Shown here: positions 33,963 to 42,662 of the stretch, in pieces | Numbering within the stretch: position 1 is the first letter of the stretch | How the letters are laid out: the number at the start of each line of letters is the position of its first letter | IMG/VR virus record: IMGVR_UViG_3300025087_000090 | Span: 1-52,237 of that record | DNA length: 52,237 bases | Reading direction: 5' to 3' (one strand) | DNA from: a virus | Notes under the pieces: model-generated | What the model saw: the letters and a program-made list of their open reading frames with translations, nothing else | Databases searched by the model: none | What the model was told of the DNA's origin: nothing | Position numbers and translations under genes: made by a program

Positions 33963-35925
33963 TCTTTTCCTCCTTTGGCGGGTTAAATTGCGCCTCTCCA
34001 GCTTGAGCACCAAGCTGAGAGATAAAAGTTTCAGCGTTTTTAGCGGTGAAGCCTTGGGCGACGGCTTGCTTGGCCATGTCCTCAGGGATGCCCATTTGGA
34101 CCATGGCTTTGATCTCTGCTTGTTGCATCATCCATTGCTGGACGATTTGAGCCAATTCGGGGTTGATGTACTCTTGAGCCTCTTTGCCATAAGAATGGAG
34201 GAGGTCCTTGACCACTTGCATGGGATTGAGGATGTCCATGAAGGGTTGCATAGTGGCGACGAGGGACTCTGTTTCTTGCCTGTCTACAAAGCGGTTGGAG
34301 GTGATGTCGGAGCCTACGAGTTCAAAGAGGAACTCGTCGGTAGAGGAGTACTTTAGAATAGGAGCCCCTGTGATTTTAATCTGATCCTCTATAGACATGT
34401 TAGAGACACAGAGGTCATGGATGTCTTTGAATAGTTCGACGAATTCTAAGTGAGTAAGCCCACCTCTGTACTCAAACTTAATCTTTCCCTCTTGGAGAAT
34501 AGCCAAAGTGCCAGTGGCAGTGGAGCCCTTCTTTCCAGCGACTTGAGACTCTCGACCTTGCATATAGTCAGTGACGTTGAGAGTACGCTCGAAGAAGGAT
34601 ATGAATTGCATGATGAGAGGGATGAATTGAGTTGGTTGGAACATGGAGAGGTTGGGGAAGTTAATGGCTTCGGGGTTGTCTATTTCGATGAGATTACCAG
34701 GGAAGACTTGGACTTTGTTTCTCTTGAGGCCAGACATGCCCCTCTTAATAAACCCCCATGGAGTCATGGTAATATCAGCCGAGTTGACACACCGATTCCA
34801 CATGGCGTCAACGCCAATTTGAATTCCACAGATGAGAGTATAGAGGGGATAGCCCCATGATATACCACGGCGTTTGAGGAATCTCATCCGTCGAATGGGC
34901 TTCTTGTTTTCGTCTATAACCTCTATTTGTTCTCGAATGCGGAAAATCTTAAAGGTGGTCCGCTCGACAAGAACTATGAGGTTCTCATCAATTTGATCGT
35001 CCCCAAAGAAGTCGTATTTGATATAAGCTTCGAGGAATTCAATGGGTTTTTGACGCTCGGTGTAGGATTGAAAGTAGTCTTGAACACCTTCGGTTTCTTG
35101 CTGAGTAGTCTTAAGCGTCTCAGTGGCGACGTACCGAGAGAGGTTCTCAGGAAGAACCCAACCTTCCTCGGTCTGAGCCCTCTGTTCCAACTCACCTATC
35201 GTGAGGTTGCCTATGTAGCGAATGACAGGAGCAGACTCCCAATCTTCATCATTGACGTCATCGGCCATCCAGACATACTCTACGGGGACCATCTGGATAT
35301 CAGGGCCTTGGGAAGTAAGCTCTTGGATTTGTTTGGAGTAACCGTTGGAGGCTGAAGGGTCTGGAACGTTGCGACGGATCTTTTTGCTCTCAACCTTCCA
35401 TCCGAGGACGACGAAGACGGTGCCGTCGATGAGCTTCTCATGGACTAAGTCGGGGACAAGACCCTTGACTTTCACTTTGTGCTCAAGGATGAAGTTGTCA
35501 AAGAGGTCTATCTGATGAGCCTCATCGTCAGTAGAAGCACCCAATAAACGTTTGGCCTTTATGTAAGGCTCTTTGCCTATGACAGCTGCAACGAGGCGAG
35601 GTTCAACTTCGTCGACTCCCATGGTGGTGAGGGGAGCTATCATGTTAGAAGCGTTGGGCCATGGGAAATCTGTCTTCTCTGTTTCTTGGTAGTAGGCCCT
35701 TCGACTCTCTTTAATAGTAGCAAGCATCTTGGCCCGGACGGGAGAGCCATCGAACTCATCGAAGAGAGAACGAATGTATAGAGAGAGCTTATTGAGCTTA
35801 TCCTCAAGCTCTCTTTGGGCCTCTGCTTGGAGTTGAGCCTCTTGCTCAGGATCAAGCATGGGGTCCATGGAAGGTTCAAGCTCTGAACCAAAGATGTTAC
35901 CTACTGGAGAAATTAAATCAGGCAT
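33952..35925 (-). CDS. Portal protein, 657 aa
   Basis: Large portal of the podovirus type: FPWPNASNMIAPLTTMGVDEVEPRLVAAV near residue 88, long helical crown (GIQIGVDAMWNRCVNSADI), the tunnel region and a C-terminal helix-rich wing with Gln-rich AQIVQQWMMQQAEIKAM. It is followed by the scaffold and capsid genes and preceded by packaging genes. Forms the DNA gate at the capsid vertex. Confidence 0.8.
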   Translation of the reverse strand: MPDLISPVGNIFGSELEPSMDPMLDPEQEAQLQAEAQRELEDKLNKLSLYIRSLFDEFDGSPVRAKMLATIKESRRAYYQETEKTDFPWPNASNMIAPLTTMGVDEVEPRLVAAVIGKEPYIKAKRLLGASTDDEAHQIDLFDNFILEHKVKVKGLVPDLVHEKLIDGTVFVVLGWKVESKKIRRNVPDPSASNGYSKQIQELTSQGPDIQMVPVEYVWMADDVNDEDWESAPVIRYIGNLTIGELEQRAQTEEGWVLPENLSRYVATETLKTTQQETEGVQDYFQSYTERQKPIEFLEAYIKYDFFGDDQIDENLIVLVERTTFKIFRIREQIEVIDENKKPIRRMRFLKRRGISWGYPLYTLICGIQIGVDAMWNRCVNSADITMTPWGFIKRGMSGLKRNKVQVFPGNLIEIDNPEAINFPNLSMFQPTQFIPLIMQFISFFERTLNVTDYMQGRESQVAGKKGSTATGTLAILQEGKIKFEYRGGLTHLEFVELFKDIHDLCVSNMSIEDQIKITGAPILKYSSTDEFLFELVGSDITSNRFVDRQETESLVATMQPFMDILNPMQVVKDLLHSYGKEAQEYINPELAQIVQQWMMQQAEIKAMVQMGIPEDMAKQAVAQGFTAKNAETFISQLGAQAGEAQFNPPKEEKSGT

Positions 35926-36783
35926 TTAGTACCTCGATAGGATGTTCATAAGCTCTTGTATAGCATCTCGTTGGTCTGGAATGTTACCACCTTTTATACT
36001 ATTAGCAACATCCACTCCATGATAGCCAGAGGCGGTGTAGACATCCTTAAACCCTGGCTTGGCACGATACTCCCACCAGTATGGAGCAAGTACATCTTTG
36101 TTGAACTTGTTTAAAAGGGCGTGGCTAAAACCCTCGGCAAAGCCTTCTACAGAGGGCCTTGCAAACTCATCAAGATCACTTGTCCATCCTGCTAAGTTTC
36201 CAGAGCCACCAGTAAAAGCATGGGCTCCTTCATGGGCGTAAGAGATGGCAGGACTGGAGAGCTTCTTTTCAAGGGGGTGGGTATAATATTTTGGATACGT
36301 TAGAGTGATCTCTCCTGGCTTAGCTCCTATCAACTGTTCAGGGAGGTTTTTATACTGATCTCTGAAAGCGTCTTCGAGACCCGTGATCAAAGATGAGTTT
36401 CTCACAGACGGATAGCTCTCAGTGAGAGTCTCAAGAGCCCTTTTGTCAGACTTAGACAAACTTGCAAAATGTTCAGGGCTTAGTTTTTTAAGAAAAGGCT
36501 CTGTCCGTTTCCAAAGAGCTGCTATGGGGATTCCATAATCAGCTCCGGTTTCTGTCATGGCCTGAACCCCTTGAGCAACAGCCTTACCCACTTTACTCTC
36601 ATTCACCCATGTGGTGAAGTCTTGAGCTTGAATGTTCAACCCCTCCTGCCCTGGAATGGCAGTAGCCTCTGACAAAGCACCAAGAGCCCCCATGCCCTTT
36701 TGTTTCAAGACCTCAAGGCCCTTTTTGAAAAGCTCCATATCGGGCTTTTGGGTGAGGACTTCTGAGAGGTAGTCAAATGGCAT
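35926..36783 (-). CDS. HExxH zinc metallopeptidase-like protein, 285 aa
   Basis: It contains SYAHEGAHAF with HEGAH at 184-188, followed by FAEGF (E213/E217 region) as a likely third zinc ligand, giving a gluzincin-like set. The N-terminal half is helical. It sits between terminase and portal genes, a place where phages can carry a maturation protease, but its sequence does not match the usual ClpP/U35 prohead proteases. It may instead travel in the virion. AGAGGA precedes the ATG; palindrome copy d lies 13-15 nt upstream. Confidence 0.6.
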   Translation of the reverse strand: MPFDYLSEVLTQKPDMELFKKGLEVLKQKGMGALGALSEATAIPGQEGLNIQAQDFTTWVNESKVGKAVAQGVQAMTETGADYGIPIAALWKRTEPFLKKLSPEHFASLSKSDKRALETLTESYPSVRNSSLITGLEDAFRDQYKNLPEQLIGAKPGEITLTYPKYYTHPLEKKLSSPAISYAHEGAHAFTGGSGNLAGWTSDLDEFARPSVEGFAEGFSHALLNKFNKDVLAPYWWEYRAKPGFKDVYTASGYHGVDVANSIKGGNIPDQRDAIQELMNILSRY

Positions 36784-36794
36784 GGGACAGTCCT

Positions 36795-37013
36795 CTAAAG
36801 TGTTCGAAATATGAACACTTTTGTTTTCACTTGTGGCTTTATATCCTCAAGAGCCTCAAGAGCATCTTGGAGTCCCCAATAGGCGTCTTCGAGGGCGGAG
36901 ACGTTGAAGCGCTCTTTCTCGGAGGGAATCTCTTTAGAATAAACTGTCGCTGTCAACCCATCAATGAGCCATTGGAGAATGTGTTTGTATAGCCTAAGTT
37001 TCCAGTTAGACAT
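36795..37013 (-). CDS. Small helical protein, 72 aa
   Basis: The ATG at 37013 overlaps the stop of the upstream gene (ATGTCTAA). Helical with two conserved-looking stretches (LRLYKHILQWLIDGL, EDAYWGLQDALEALED). Its end overlaps palindrome copy d. Unrecognised; late packaging region. Confidence 0.55.
   Translation of the reverse strand: MSNWKLRLYKHILQWLIDGLTATVYSKEIPSEKERFNVSALEDAYWGLQDALEALEDIKPQVKTKVFIFRTL
36797..36821. promoter_or_regulatory. Dispersed palindrome, copy d
   Basis: AAAGTGTTCG, spacer AAATA, TGAACACTTT; the 10-base arms differ at one position. On the minus strand it lies 13 nt before the ATG of the metallopeptidase gene with AGAGGA between. Confidence 0.8.
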
Positions 37014-37272
37014 GAGTATGCTCAAAGGCCCAATCCATCATGTACTCATCCTTTGCTCGAGACAACAAGCCAAGGTGTTCTCTCCTTGTAGTTCCTACCA
37101 CGTGCCAAAGGATTTGTTTGGTATACTCAGCCGTTTCATCAAAAAGTATGACAACGGCTTTTTTGATTTGAGGGTTTTCTTGAACCCTCTCTTTAACCTC
37201 ATCAAGCATATCTTCGATGGTATACAAACGAGCATCATTGTATTTGTCTGAAAGCTTAATTAGGTTAGACAT
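37006..37272 (-). CDS. Small helical protein after terminase, 88 aa
   Basis: The ATG at 37272 overlaps the terminase stop with the same 8-nt junction ATGTCTAA found at the next gene. An upstream frame to 37314 is a shadow of terminase. The product has strand-helix character (KKAVVILFDETAEYTKQILWH). Unrecognised. Confidence 0.6.
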   Translation of the reverse strand: MSNLIKLSDKYNDARLYTIEDMLDEVKERVQENPQIKKAVVILFDETAEYTKQILWHVVGTTRREHLGLLSRAKDEYMMDWAFEHTHV

Positions 37273-38836
37273 TAGCAAACCTACTCTTCGCCTTAAGTTG
37301 ACTCCAATTTCCAAAATTCACCACGTTGTCATACTCTTCATCCTCTTCAAGAGGAAAGCCCATGGGAGCATAGCACTCACACTTCTCATCCCTTATTCGA
37401 CTTGCAGCGTCTAAACAGTCATCGTGGGAGGCGTATGGGAACAAAAGATACTCCTCCTCAAGGAACTCTTTGATAAGGTCTCGTCCATCAGTTTCAGAAG
37501 GGAGGACTTCAGGGAGGTAGACCTTATCATCTTCGAATAAGCCGATGAGCTTCCTAATACGATCTTCTTTTTTAAGAGTGCCTCCCATGGGCTCAATAGA
37601 GAAATAGATGCCATCAGAACGCATCTTAGATTCAAAGTATTGGATGTCAACTTGCATTCCATATTGCTCATAGTAGACCTTGATGATATGGGGGTATTTC
37701 ATCATAAAGCGTTTGAGAGTTCTCCACCTATCATAGATATTCAAACGCTCTCTGATAAGGTCTATAAGGAAGTAATTTCCAAGAGGATCAAGGCCCCATA
37801 GCCACATGACAGTAAAGTCCGACCCCTTTTTCTTAGCATTAGCAGGATCAACAAAGAGATAATAATTCATAGCCTGATTAGGCAACTGTCGATAGTACCT
37901 CAGCCAACCTCTTTTAAACTCCTGGGCCTCCTCTGCGACTGGGTCCAAAAGCATCTGGCAGTTGTAGATGTAAGTATTCCCATCACACACTACCTTCTTA
38001 AATTCATCCAATTCTCCTTGCGTCAAAAAAACACTGATTCCATTCTCTACCCCTTTTCTCACCCGTACTTCCCATGCCCCTGAGGAGATCATCTTAGCAT
38101 ATTGATCTGCAAAGTGGTAACGTGTGCCCACGGCCCATACTATACCACCTCTTGCACCCAAGAACTGAGAGAGTTTGAAAGCATCGTCTGTCTTTTTGAT
38201 CTGTTCGGGAGTGGTTACTGAGTCCTTGGTGACTACATCATCATAGTCCCGGATGGTGTAATGGCGGGAGGTGGGCATGCCGTCGACCAAGCCCCAGGCT
38301 TCAATAGAGGATTCGTTGTAAACCCCCTTCCTTTTGATAATAATCCCATCATCAAGAGACCATTTAGGAGATTGATTCTTAGGGTCTGAATAAAGAGCAT
38401 CAGGGAATAGGAGCTTTAAGAGCTCGTTGGTTTCAAAGGTGAGCTTAATGCGGTGAAGAAAAGCTTTGGCTATGCCGCGAGTATGGGAGAAGATGCAGAT
38501 CCGTTCCTCGGAGTTGAGGAGAAGCTTTTGGATGATTAGACCATAGGTGAGGATAGTGGACTTGAAATGCTCCCGAGACCAGAGGTCTAAGGTTCTATCA
38601 TGATTCTCTTCAACCTCTCTAATCCGAGCTACAATCCATGGATGATTAATGGCCTCTACGCCTAAGACAAAGTAGAGGAGAAAAAAGAGATCAGTTTGAC
38701 AAAGCCTTCGAGCCTCAGTGGCTATCTTATCGGGTTGATTATAGAGCGAATAGGCCATGAATTGATCACAGATAGAGCTATAGTCATTCTTGTAATCGGC
38801 TCCTTCTTGAGGACTAAATGAGAGTGTGAAGGTCAT
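37265..38836 (-). CDS. terL: Terminase large subunit
   Basis: 523 aa from ATG at 38836 (a longer frame to 38869 overlaps the preceding gene). ATPase domain: SREHFKST (87-94) as a deviant Walker A, then RICIFSHTRGIAKAF and RDYDDVVTKDSV as Walker B-region. Nuclease domain: YYLFVDPANAKKKGSDFTVM, a further acidic EQYG strand and HDDCLDAASR. It pumps DNA into the head and cuts it. Headful or site-specific cutting cannot be told here. Confidence 0.85.
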   Translation of the reverse strand: MTFTLSFSPQEGADYKNDYSSICDQFMAYSLYNQPDKIATEARRLCQTDLFFLLYFVLGVEAINHPWIVARIREVEENHDRTLDLWSREHFKSTILTYGLIIQKLLLNSEERICIFSHTRGIAKAFLHRIKLTFETNELLKLLFPDALYSDPKNQSPKWSLDDGIIIKRKGVYNESSIEAWGLVDGMPTSRHYTIRDYDDVVTKDSVTTPEQIKKTDDAFKLSQFLGARGGIVWAVGTRYHFADQYAKMISSGAWEVRVRKGVENGISVFLTQGELDEFKKVVCDGNTYIYNCQMLLDPVAEEAQEFKRGWLRYYRQLPNQAMNYYLFVDPANAKKKGSDFTVMWLWGLDPLGNYFLIDLIRERLNIYDRWRTLKRFMMKYPHIIKVYYEQYGMQVDIQYFESKMRSDGIYFSIEPMGGTLKKEDRIRKLIGLFEDDKVYLPEVLPSETDGRDLIKEFLEEEYLLFPYASHDDCLDAASRIRDEKCECYAPMGFPLEEDEEYDNVVNFGNWSQLKAKSRFANV

Positions 38837-38837
38837 A

Positions 38838-39440
38838 TCACAATCCGAACTTCTTCTTAAGATCTTCAATCACCATAACAGGCATATCTCTAAGACCCAA
38901 TTTTTCAGCAACCATAGCTCTATGCCTACCTTCTTGTTCCCCATACATTCTATCAAGTACAGGCATGGGCATCTTTTCACCAGCTTGAGCCCTTTGAGTA
39001 TACTTACCTACTGTGGTTGTGTCTACTGCTCTCAGCTCCTGCTCTATACTTTTAGTACCACGACCTTCAAGTTTGAGTAGGTTCCTAATATAATCCATAG
39101 GTCCCATGATTTCAATGCTGACATTACGACCCTTCTTACTTGCATGGTATCCAGCATTTGTGAGCATATTATCATACATGGGCATATCGGTCGTTTCAGT
39201 ATTAAAATAGTTCTTCCATTTCATCTTTGGATCACTACCAAGAAATCCACTTAAGAAGAGTCCCATACCACTACCCATGCCTCCTACCAAATCTGTCCCA
39301 CTCGGAGCAGCTTCTCTCCAATCAAACTCCTGAGCATTAGTCCTCCCTGGCCATGGGCCTACATCCCCAAGAGTCTGTTTCCTATCCTCATAAACCCCTG
39401 GGTCCATAAGAGCCAACATTTTTTCCAGACCAGAGAGCAT
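38838..39440 (-). CDS. ParB/Srx-like fold protein beside terminase, 200 aa
   Basis: The C-terminal third carries EGRGTKSIEQELR, then GEQEGRHRAMVAEKLGLRDMPVMVIED, the EGRHRA-and-PV signature of small ParB-like (sulfiredoxin-fold) domains (EGRHRA at 170-175). The N-terminal part is unrecognised. It lies between the terS candidate and terL. It may take part in packaging or be an ATP-using modifier. GGTGGAG precedes the ATG. Confidence 0.55.
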   Translation of the reverse strand: MLSGLEKMLALMDPGVYEDRKQTLGDVGPWPGRTNAQEFDWREAAPSGTDLVGGMGSGMGLFLSGFLGSDPKMKWKNYFNTETTDMPMYDNMLTNAGYHASKKGRNVSIEIMGPMDYIRNLLKLEGRGTKSIEQELRAVDTTTVGKYTQRAQAGEKMPMPVLDRMYGEQEGRHRAMVAEKLGLRDMPVMVIEDLKKKFGL

Positions 39441-39444
39441 CTCT

Positions 39445-39771
39445 CTACTCCACCTCTTTCGCCACCGGAAACATCCCTATCAAGGCCATGGCAGTGATAG
39501 AGTGGTCTATCTTTACATCTCTTGAGTTATCCAACGAAGATATAACCTTCGCCGCCCTCTCTAACCCCAACCCTGCCGCTTCACTCTCCACATCCGTAGC
39601 CTCCACCCCATCAAGCACCCGATGTAACAACCTCTCCCTTCTCTGCTTGACACTCTTTTGGGTGACTACTATTGGCCCCGATGGGCTCCCACACGCTTCC
39701 AGGAACTCATCCTCTGTTTGGACCACTATACACTCTTGGACTTGAGGTTCTTCTTCCTGTTGCATGGGCAT
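39445..39771 (-). CDS. First late gene, candidate terminase small subunit
   Basis: 108 aa from ATG 39771, with GGGGAGGGG upstream; a GTG at 39804 in the same frame is less likely. The product is helical and acidic (ESEAAGLGLERAAKVISSLDNSR), with a KQRRERLLHRVLDG helix. The position right before terL suggests the DNA-recognising small subunit, but I see no clear helix-turn-helix. It stands 59 nt from palindrome copy e. Confidence 0.5.
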   Translation of the reverse strand: MPMQQEEEPQVQECIVVQTEDEFLEACGSPSGPIVVTQKSVKQRRERLLHRVLDGVEATDVESEAAGLGLERAAKVISSLDNSRDVKIDHSITAMALIGMFPVAKEVE

Positions 39772-39830
39772 CTCTCTACCCCTCCCCATAACTAAGGATA
39801 ACACATTTGAATTCCAATGGGGAGGGACTT

Positions 39831-39853
39831 AATGTTCAAAAAATATAAACACT
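39831..39853. promoter_or_regulatory. Palindrome copy e, spacer-7 variant, at the head of the late arm
   Basis: AATGTTCA, 7-nt spacer, TAAACACT, followed by TTAT. It is the looser version of the dispersed palindrome and differs from the others in spacer length. On the minus strand a TATATT-like -10 overlaps it. It lies 59 nt before the first late gene. Confidence 0.6.
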
Positions 39854-40038
39854 TTATAAAGCTATATTGCAAGATGAATGGGCCTTTTCCTCTCCCCACC
39901 CCCGGTCCTATCCTGGGGGTCATGGGGTGGGGTAGAGTACTATGGTTCATTAGAGTACTCTTGCTTGTAAACTTTGGTCTTTATGTTTTTATAGTTATAT
40001 ATAAAACACTCTATGTTATGAGGACTATAAGGCAGTAG
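39832..40038 (+). CDS. Doubtful small membrane protein, 68 aa
   Basis: GGGAGG lies before the ATG at 39832 and a strong hydrophobic segment follows (VLWFIRVLLLVNFGLYVFIVIYK). However it begins inside palindrome copy e, faces away from the late arm and lies in an AT-rich control region. It could be chance. Confidence 0.25.
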   Translation: MFKKYKHFIKLYCKMNGPFPLPTPGPILGVMGWGRVLWFIRVLLLVNFGLYVFIVIYKTLYVMRTIRQ

Positions 40039-40992
40039 GATGTGGTTGGAATTAATGGGGAATTAATTCCTACCATGCTGGTATGGATTGCTTAACCCAC
40101 TTAGCCCATGGGTTCCCTATGTAACCCCTTTATATCATTACCTTTTTAGCGTAATAAAAACGGATAATTGGTAAGCTATGGACTTTACTCACCTTTCTCC
40201 TTTTTTTCTCAAAAAATATCCAGCGTAATAAAAAATTAATACAAGAGCCCCATGGGGTCTAAGTGTCTAATATCACTCCCCTTTACCCCAAATAAAATTT
40301 AAAATTAATAAAATATCCAGTTTTAGGTCGGATATGCCCCTTTTTCGAACACTTTCTTCGAATCTGAACACTTTAAGGCCGCTCTACCCATAGCGCTCTA
40401 CTGTTCACGCAGAGCACTCTTAGTGTTTAAAATATAAAAAAAAATAAACAAAGAGTAATATATACCTGGATAATAGCCCTCTTTAGTGTTCAAAAAAAGG
40501 CCCTTTTCGGAGAGTGGAGATATTTTATTATTCTTAGTGATATTAAGGGGTTAGTGTGTTATTGCATTGGATATTTTTTACTACACCGATAAAATGAAGG
40601 ATTTCAGGGGGTTAGGGAGGGAGGATTTTGGAGAATTGTGGACTTTGGTGCGATATGATGAACCTATGTTCATAAAACGACTTTTCAGAAAAAATTAGTT
40701 TACTAAATAAAGTGTTTACAATGGGGTAAGTAAGTGGTTTCACTAACCTTTTCACCCATTTTTGCCGTAGAAAATGGGGCTTTGAGGTCTAACTGTTTTA
40801 TTTTTTTGAACAGGATTTAAAATGACGTAAAATGTTCTTAAGATATCATAGCAATTTGATATGAATTGATTTAAGCCCCATGACAAGCCTGTAAGGACCG
40901 GCCTGGAGATTTGCCCGCCTTGCGCCCCATGCGCCCAGCCACGCCAGCCAAACGAAGGATTCTGACCCATTTAATAGCCCATTATAGGCAAT
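40039..40992. other. AT-rich intergenic control region with repeats; candidate origin
   Basis: I see no convincing gene here. It contains AGCGTAATAAAAA twice (40148-40160, 40222-40234), AAATATCCAG twice (40214-40223, 40311-40320) with its inverse GGATATTTTTT at 40569-40579, the perfect palindrome GGAATTAATTCC at 40059-40070, and a cluster of AGTGTT(C/T)A half-sites (40346-40372, 40422-40429, 40485-40492, 40711-40718). Long A and T runs make it easily melted. An origin of replication and regulator-loading region is plausible. Confidence 0.5.
40345..40374. repeat. Tandem half-sites of the dispersed palindrome
   Basis: CGAACACTTT and TGAACACTTT occur as direct repeats 19 nt apart. Each equals the right half of the palindrome, but the left halves are not preserved. 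Confidence 0.6.
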
Positions 40993-41020
40993 AAAAAAGG
41001 GCCGCCCGATTAGCGGCCCT
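40993..41020 (-). terminator. Intrinsic terminator of the leftward three-gene operon
   Basis: Read on the minus strand, AGGGCCGC pairs with GCGGCCCT around a 7-nt loop (arms at 40998-41005 and 41013-41020) and is followed by TTTTTT. It lies 35 nt after the last gene of the operon. Confidence 0.9.
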
Positions 41021-41054
41021 GGAACGGATAACACTTCCTATATAGTAACAATTA

Positions 41055-41294
41055 TCAAATAGCCTGTAGCACTCTGGCCGTTTCATACAGCCTATCCCTA
41101 ATAGCTCTCAGCTTAGGAATAGCTACCTTGTCATATTCACTCTTTTTCATTCTCCCATTCTGCCACAAGGTCTTATAGTACTCTGTTTCAGCGTGATAGC
41201 TCTCCCATAGGTAGGCGAATTGTTTACTCAAAATCTCTTTATCAGAGAGTGGTAAGTTTTCCATGGCCTTTTGAAGCCGTTTAGCGGATAGCAT
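41055..41294 (-). CDS. Small helical protein, 79 aa
   Basis: Charged helical protein with aromatic heptads (SKQFAYLWESYHAETEYYKTLW). CAGGAGG precedes the ATG. It is last of three leftward genes that end in a strong terminator. Not recognised. Confidence 0.65.
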   Translation of the reverse strand: MLSAKRLQKAMENLPLSDKEILSKQFAYLWESYHAETEYYKTLWQNGRMKKSEYDKVAIPKLRAIRDRLYETARVLQAI

Positions 41295-41297
41295 CTT

Positions 41298-41447
41298 TCA
41301 ATCCTCCTGTTTAGGTTGGGGCCAAATGATAATAAACCTACTTCCAGGAATACCGTTTATACAATAGGAAAGTAAAATACCATTCCTATCATAATGGGTA
41401 TCAAAAAACCAAAACTTTCCAATTTTAACCTTTTTAAAACCTCTCAT
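41298..41447 (-). CDS. Small basic protein, 49 aa
   Basis: GGGAGG precedes the ATG at 41447. The product begins MRGFKKVKIGKFWFFDTHYD, has one Cys and ends in IIIWPQPKQED. It overlaps the ribosome site of the next gene. Too short for a family call; the strong ribosome site and spacing support it. Confidence 0.5.
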   Translation of the reverse strand: MRGFKKVKIGKFWFFDTHYDRNGILLSYCINGIPGSRFIIIWPQPKQED

Positions 41448-41501
41448 ATTTCCTCCCATGTAAAAGGGGAGAGTGCTATAAAAGCCACTCTCCCTATTGG
41501 A

Positions 41502-41891
41502 TTACACCTGGGCCAGCAAGTCCTTTGCACTCTGTTCCGTGGTGGCGCACATAGCCGTGATTTTGTCGGTGGTCAGCTCATGGCTCGGGTTCTTAATCAT
41601 ATAAGCCTTGAGAACCCTATCGACATCACCCTTTGCTAACTTAAACAAGGTTTGAATCAAAGCCTTGTCTATGGTCTTACCCGCCGGTGCAGCAGCACCC
41701 AGGGGCTTCACATCATAGAGCTTACAATACTCCCGAATCCTCTCACTTCGGAATTTGTTCGTAAGCTTGATATCCCCTTTGCTCTCATCGGGAACCGGGA
41801 AGCGGAAAGAGACCGCTTCAAAATTCCCGTCAGACTCCATGCCGGGTTTATAATTCTCCACTTTGAAAGAAACATAATCGCCTTTAGCCAT
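41502..41891 (-). CDS. Hypothetical protein, 129 aa, first gene of the leftward control operon
   Basis: AAAAGGAG lies 9 nt before the ATG. N-terminal part is beta-like (GDYVSFKVENYKPG, FEAVSFRFPVPDE), C-terminal part helical (IDKALIQTLFKLAKGDVDRVLKAYMIKN). GC content is higher than the flanking AT-rich DNA. It lies opposite the early arm in the control region, where a regulator would be expected, but I see no clear helix-turn-helix. Confidence 0.7.
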   Translation of the reverse strand: MAKGDYVSFKVENYKPGMESDGNFEAVSFRFPVPDESKGDIKLTNKFRSERIREYCKLYDVKPLGAAAPAGKTIDKALIQTLFKLAKGDVDRVLKAYMIKNPSHELTTDKITAMCATTEQSAKDLLAQV

Positions 41892-42371
41892 AAATAGAAC
41901 TCCTTTTAGAGAAATTAGGTTTTTGAATCTGATATATAACTATGCACACACCATGCCATAGGACTATGGAGAGAGGGAAATAATTCTTTCATAAGTGCCT
42001 AATATCATTACAGAAAACAAACCACTTTTGCCAAACTGCTCAAAATTTAATCTAAATGTTTCAAAATCTTAACATTCATTTTCAAGAAAGTTTACAAATT
42101 AACCCATTTCAGCCAAAATCCCCAATAAAATCAATCACTTACCTCAGTATTACTTTTTGAACCAAAATCACCCCCTTTGTTCACCTATTAAAACATAGAG
42201 CACTATTTTGCCCATACTCTCCTGGATAACTCGGTTTAGAGTGGTAAACTATTGAAATCATTAAAGAAATTGAATTTTGCCTAATTTTGCCCATTTTGGC
42301 ATAACCCTTGCAATTAAGATTATCCATTATATGTGCGCCCCATGGCCGGGTTCAGCCATGGCAGGGAATCA
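41892..42371. other. AT-rich divergent intergenic region with TTTTGCC repeats
   Basis: No gene seen. It contains four copies of TTTTGCC, at about 42026, 42206-42212, 42275-42281 and 42285-42291, two of them within ATTTTGCCCAT-like strings (42205-42215 and 42284-42294), and an inverted repeat with two CCATGG hexamers (42340-42362). Promoters for both directions must lie here. These repeats may bind a regulator or replication initiator. Confidence 0.5.
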
Positions 42372-42394
42372 AATGTTCATAAAAGATAAACACT
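42372..42394. promoter_or_regulatory. Palindrome copy k, spacer-7 variant, at the head of the early arm
   Basis: AATGTTCA, 7-nt spacer, TAAACACT, then TTAAG. Almost the same as copy e at the late arm, and 57 nt before the first early gene. It overlaps the -35 region of the promoter at 42402-42410, so a bound protein would block or help RNA polymerase. Confidence 0.7.
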
Positions 42395-42401
42395 TTAAGA
42401 G

Positions 42402-42410
42402 TGTTATAAT
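42402..42410 (+). promoter_or_regulatory. Extended -10 promoter of the rightward early arm
   Basis: TGTTATAAT, a consensus -10 with the TG extension, lies 42 nt before the ATG at 42452. No clear -35 is seen; the operator-like palindrome occupies that place. Confidence 0.6.
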
Positions 42411-42451
42411 ATTGGAAAGAGCACAAGGTAAGCTAAAAGGAGCCCTTTAAA

Positions 42452-42649
42452 ATGAACTCTTCAAATCCGACTCGCTTTGTCAGACTCTCCAAAGCGACAA
42501 GAGAGGAGGTGCATTTCTCAAAGAGTACTTTGTACAAGTGGCATAGTAAAGGAATTTTTCCAGGGCTGTTTAGTTTGGTGAAAGGCACTCTATTTGTGGA
42601 TAAGATGGCTTTGGAGGAGTTAATTTTAAGCGGGGTTAAACCAAGGTAA
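42452..42649 (+). CDS. AlpA/excisionase-like helix-turn-helix protein, 65 aa
   Basis: Reads FSKSTLYKWHSKGIFPGLFSLVKGTLFVDKMALEELI: the winged-helix excisionase fold with the typical S-x-S-T-L-Y-x-W recognition helix and a beta wing. AAAGGAG precedes the ATG. As first gene behind the early promoter it may regulate this region or bind the dispersed palindromes. Confidence 0.75.
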   Translation: MNSSNPTRFVRLSKATREEVHFSKSTLYKWHSKGIFPGLFSLVKGTLFVDKMALEELILSGVKPR

Positions 42650-42662
42650 GAAGAGGCAATAG

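Noticed and set aside
40752-41034. Minus-strand frames in the AT-rich region
   Set aside because: They lie downstream of a strong terminator, lack ribosome sites and have no coding character.
42340-42362. attP-like site from the CCATGG inverted repeat
   Set aside because: No integrase gene nearby; it may simply reflect the general CCATGG excess.
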